This document shows positions 7,213-7,304 of a stretch of 7,304 nucleotides of DNA, in pieces. The position numbers and the translations under genes are program-made. Within the stretch, counting starts at the first letter, position 1, and each line of letters opens with the position of its first letter. The notes beneath the pieces were generated by a model. That model searched no databases. It was not told where the DNA came from and worked only from the letters and a program-made list of their open reading frames with translations. Source of the DNA: an uncultured Treponema sp. (GTDB taxonomy: Bacteria > Spirochaetota > Spirochaetia > Treponematales > Treponemataceae); NCBI GenBank assembly GCA_905372205.1, contig CAJPOH010000041.1, positions 1 to 7,304 on the forward strand, written 5' to 3'.

Positions 7213-7304
7213 GTGGGGGAATTGAGATCTAGTTATAATAGACTAGGAAGGTTTGTTTTAATATTACTTATATCTTTTTTTGTTTGTTTTCCTTTTTCTT
7301 TAGT
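7213..7304 (+). CDS. Start of next flagellar gene, probable FliO/FliZ export protein, 3' partial
   Basis: A reading frame starts 13 bases after fliY and stays open to the window end. Two starts are possible: GTG at 7213, preceded by AGGTGAT (7198-7204) at 8 bases, or TTG at 7222, preceded by the G-rich run at 7209-7219. No ATG is available in this frame. The visible residues from the TTG are a short polar and basic stretch (RSSYNRLGR) and then a strongly hydrophobic segment (FVLILLISFFVCF), like a signal peptide or N-terminal membrane anchor. In treponemes and Borrelia the gene after fliY/fliN is fliO, also called fliZ, a small membrane protein that helps assemble FliP in the export gate. The identity rests mainly on position, since fewer than 31 codons are visible. 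Confidence 0.55.
   Translation, partial: MGELRSSYNRLGRFVLILLISFFVCFPFSL

Noticed and set aside
7234..7239. A perfect TATAAT, possible -10 box
   Set aside because: It lies inside the start of the next gene, has no -35 match at 16-18 bases upstream (that stretch is the G-rich leader), and such hexamers are common in AT-rich DNA.
7265..7300. T-rich stretch near the window end as a terminator
   Set aside because: No GC-rich hairpin precedes it, and the T runs encode the Phe/Leu-rich hydrophobic segment of the next gene.

Overview
This window is a stretch of flagellar operon read entirely on the + strand. It has ten genes in tight order: fliK (5' end cut off), flgD, flgE, flbD, motA, motB, fliL, fliM, fliY and the first codons of a gene in the fliO/fliZ position. 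The gene order, the presence of FlbD between hook and stator genes, a FliY-type switch protein instead of a short FliN, and the FlgE sequence itself all point to a spirochaete, most likely Treponema or a close relative. The order matches the large fla/mot operon known from treponemes (tap1-flgD-flgE-flbD-motA-motB-fliL-fliM-fliY-fliO/Z-fliP...). Base composition is clearly AT-rich, which fits T. denticola-like species better than T. pallidum. I cannot name the species.

Layout: positions 2-2759 hold the hook block (FliK hook-length control, FlgD hook cap, FlgE hook subunit). Positions 2780-5082 hold the torque-generator block (FlbD, MotA, MotB, FliL). Positions 5095-7199 hold the C-ring switch block (FliM, FliY). 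From about 7213 the export-apparatus block begins. Gaps between genes run from 32 bases down to a 4-base overlap (fliM/fliY). I see no room for an independent promoter, no terminator-like hairpin, no RNA gene and no mobile element. The operon promoter must lie upstream of the window and transcription appears to continue past its end.

Together the products build the periplasmic flagellum: FliK and FlgD control assembly of the FlgE hook, MotA/MotB/FliL supply and support the ion-driven stator, and FliM/FliY receive the CheY-P signal and switch rotation. The main points for a second look are the FlgE residues Lys165 and Cys178, which match the spirochaete lysinoalanine hook crosslink, and the CheC-like sites of FliY, which both look degenerate. 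Nothing here looks like a previously undescribed system; it is a conserved core locus with some informative details.
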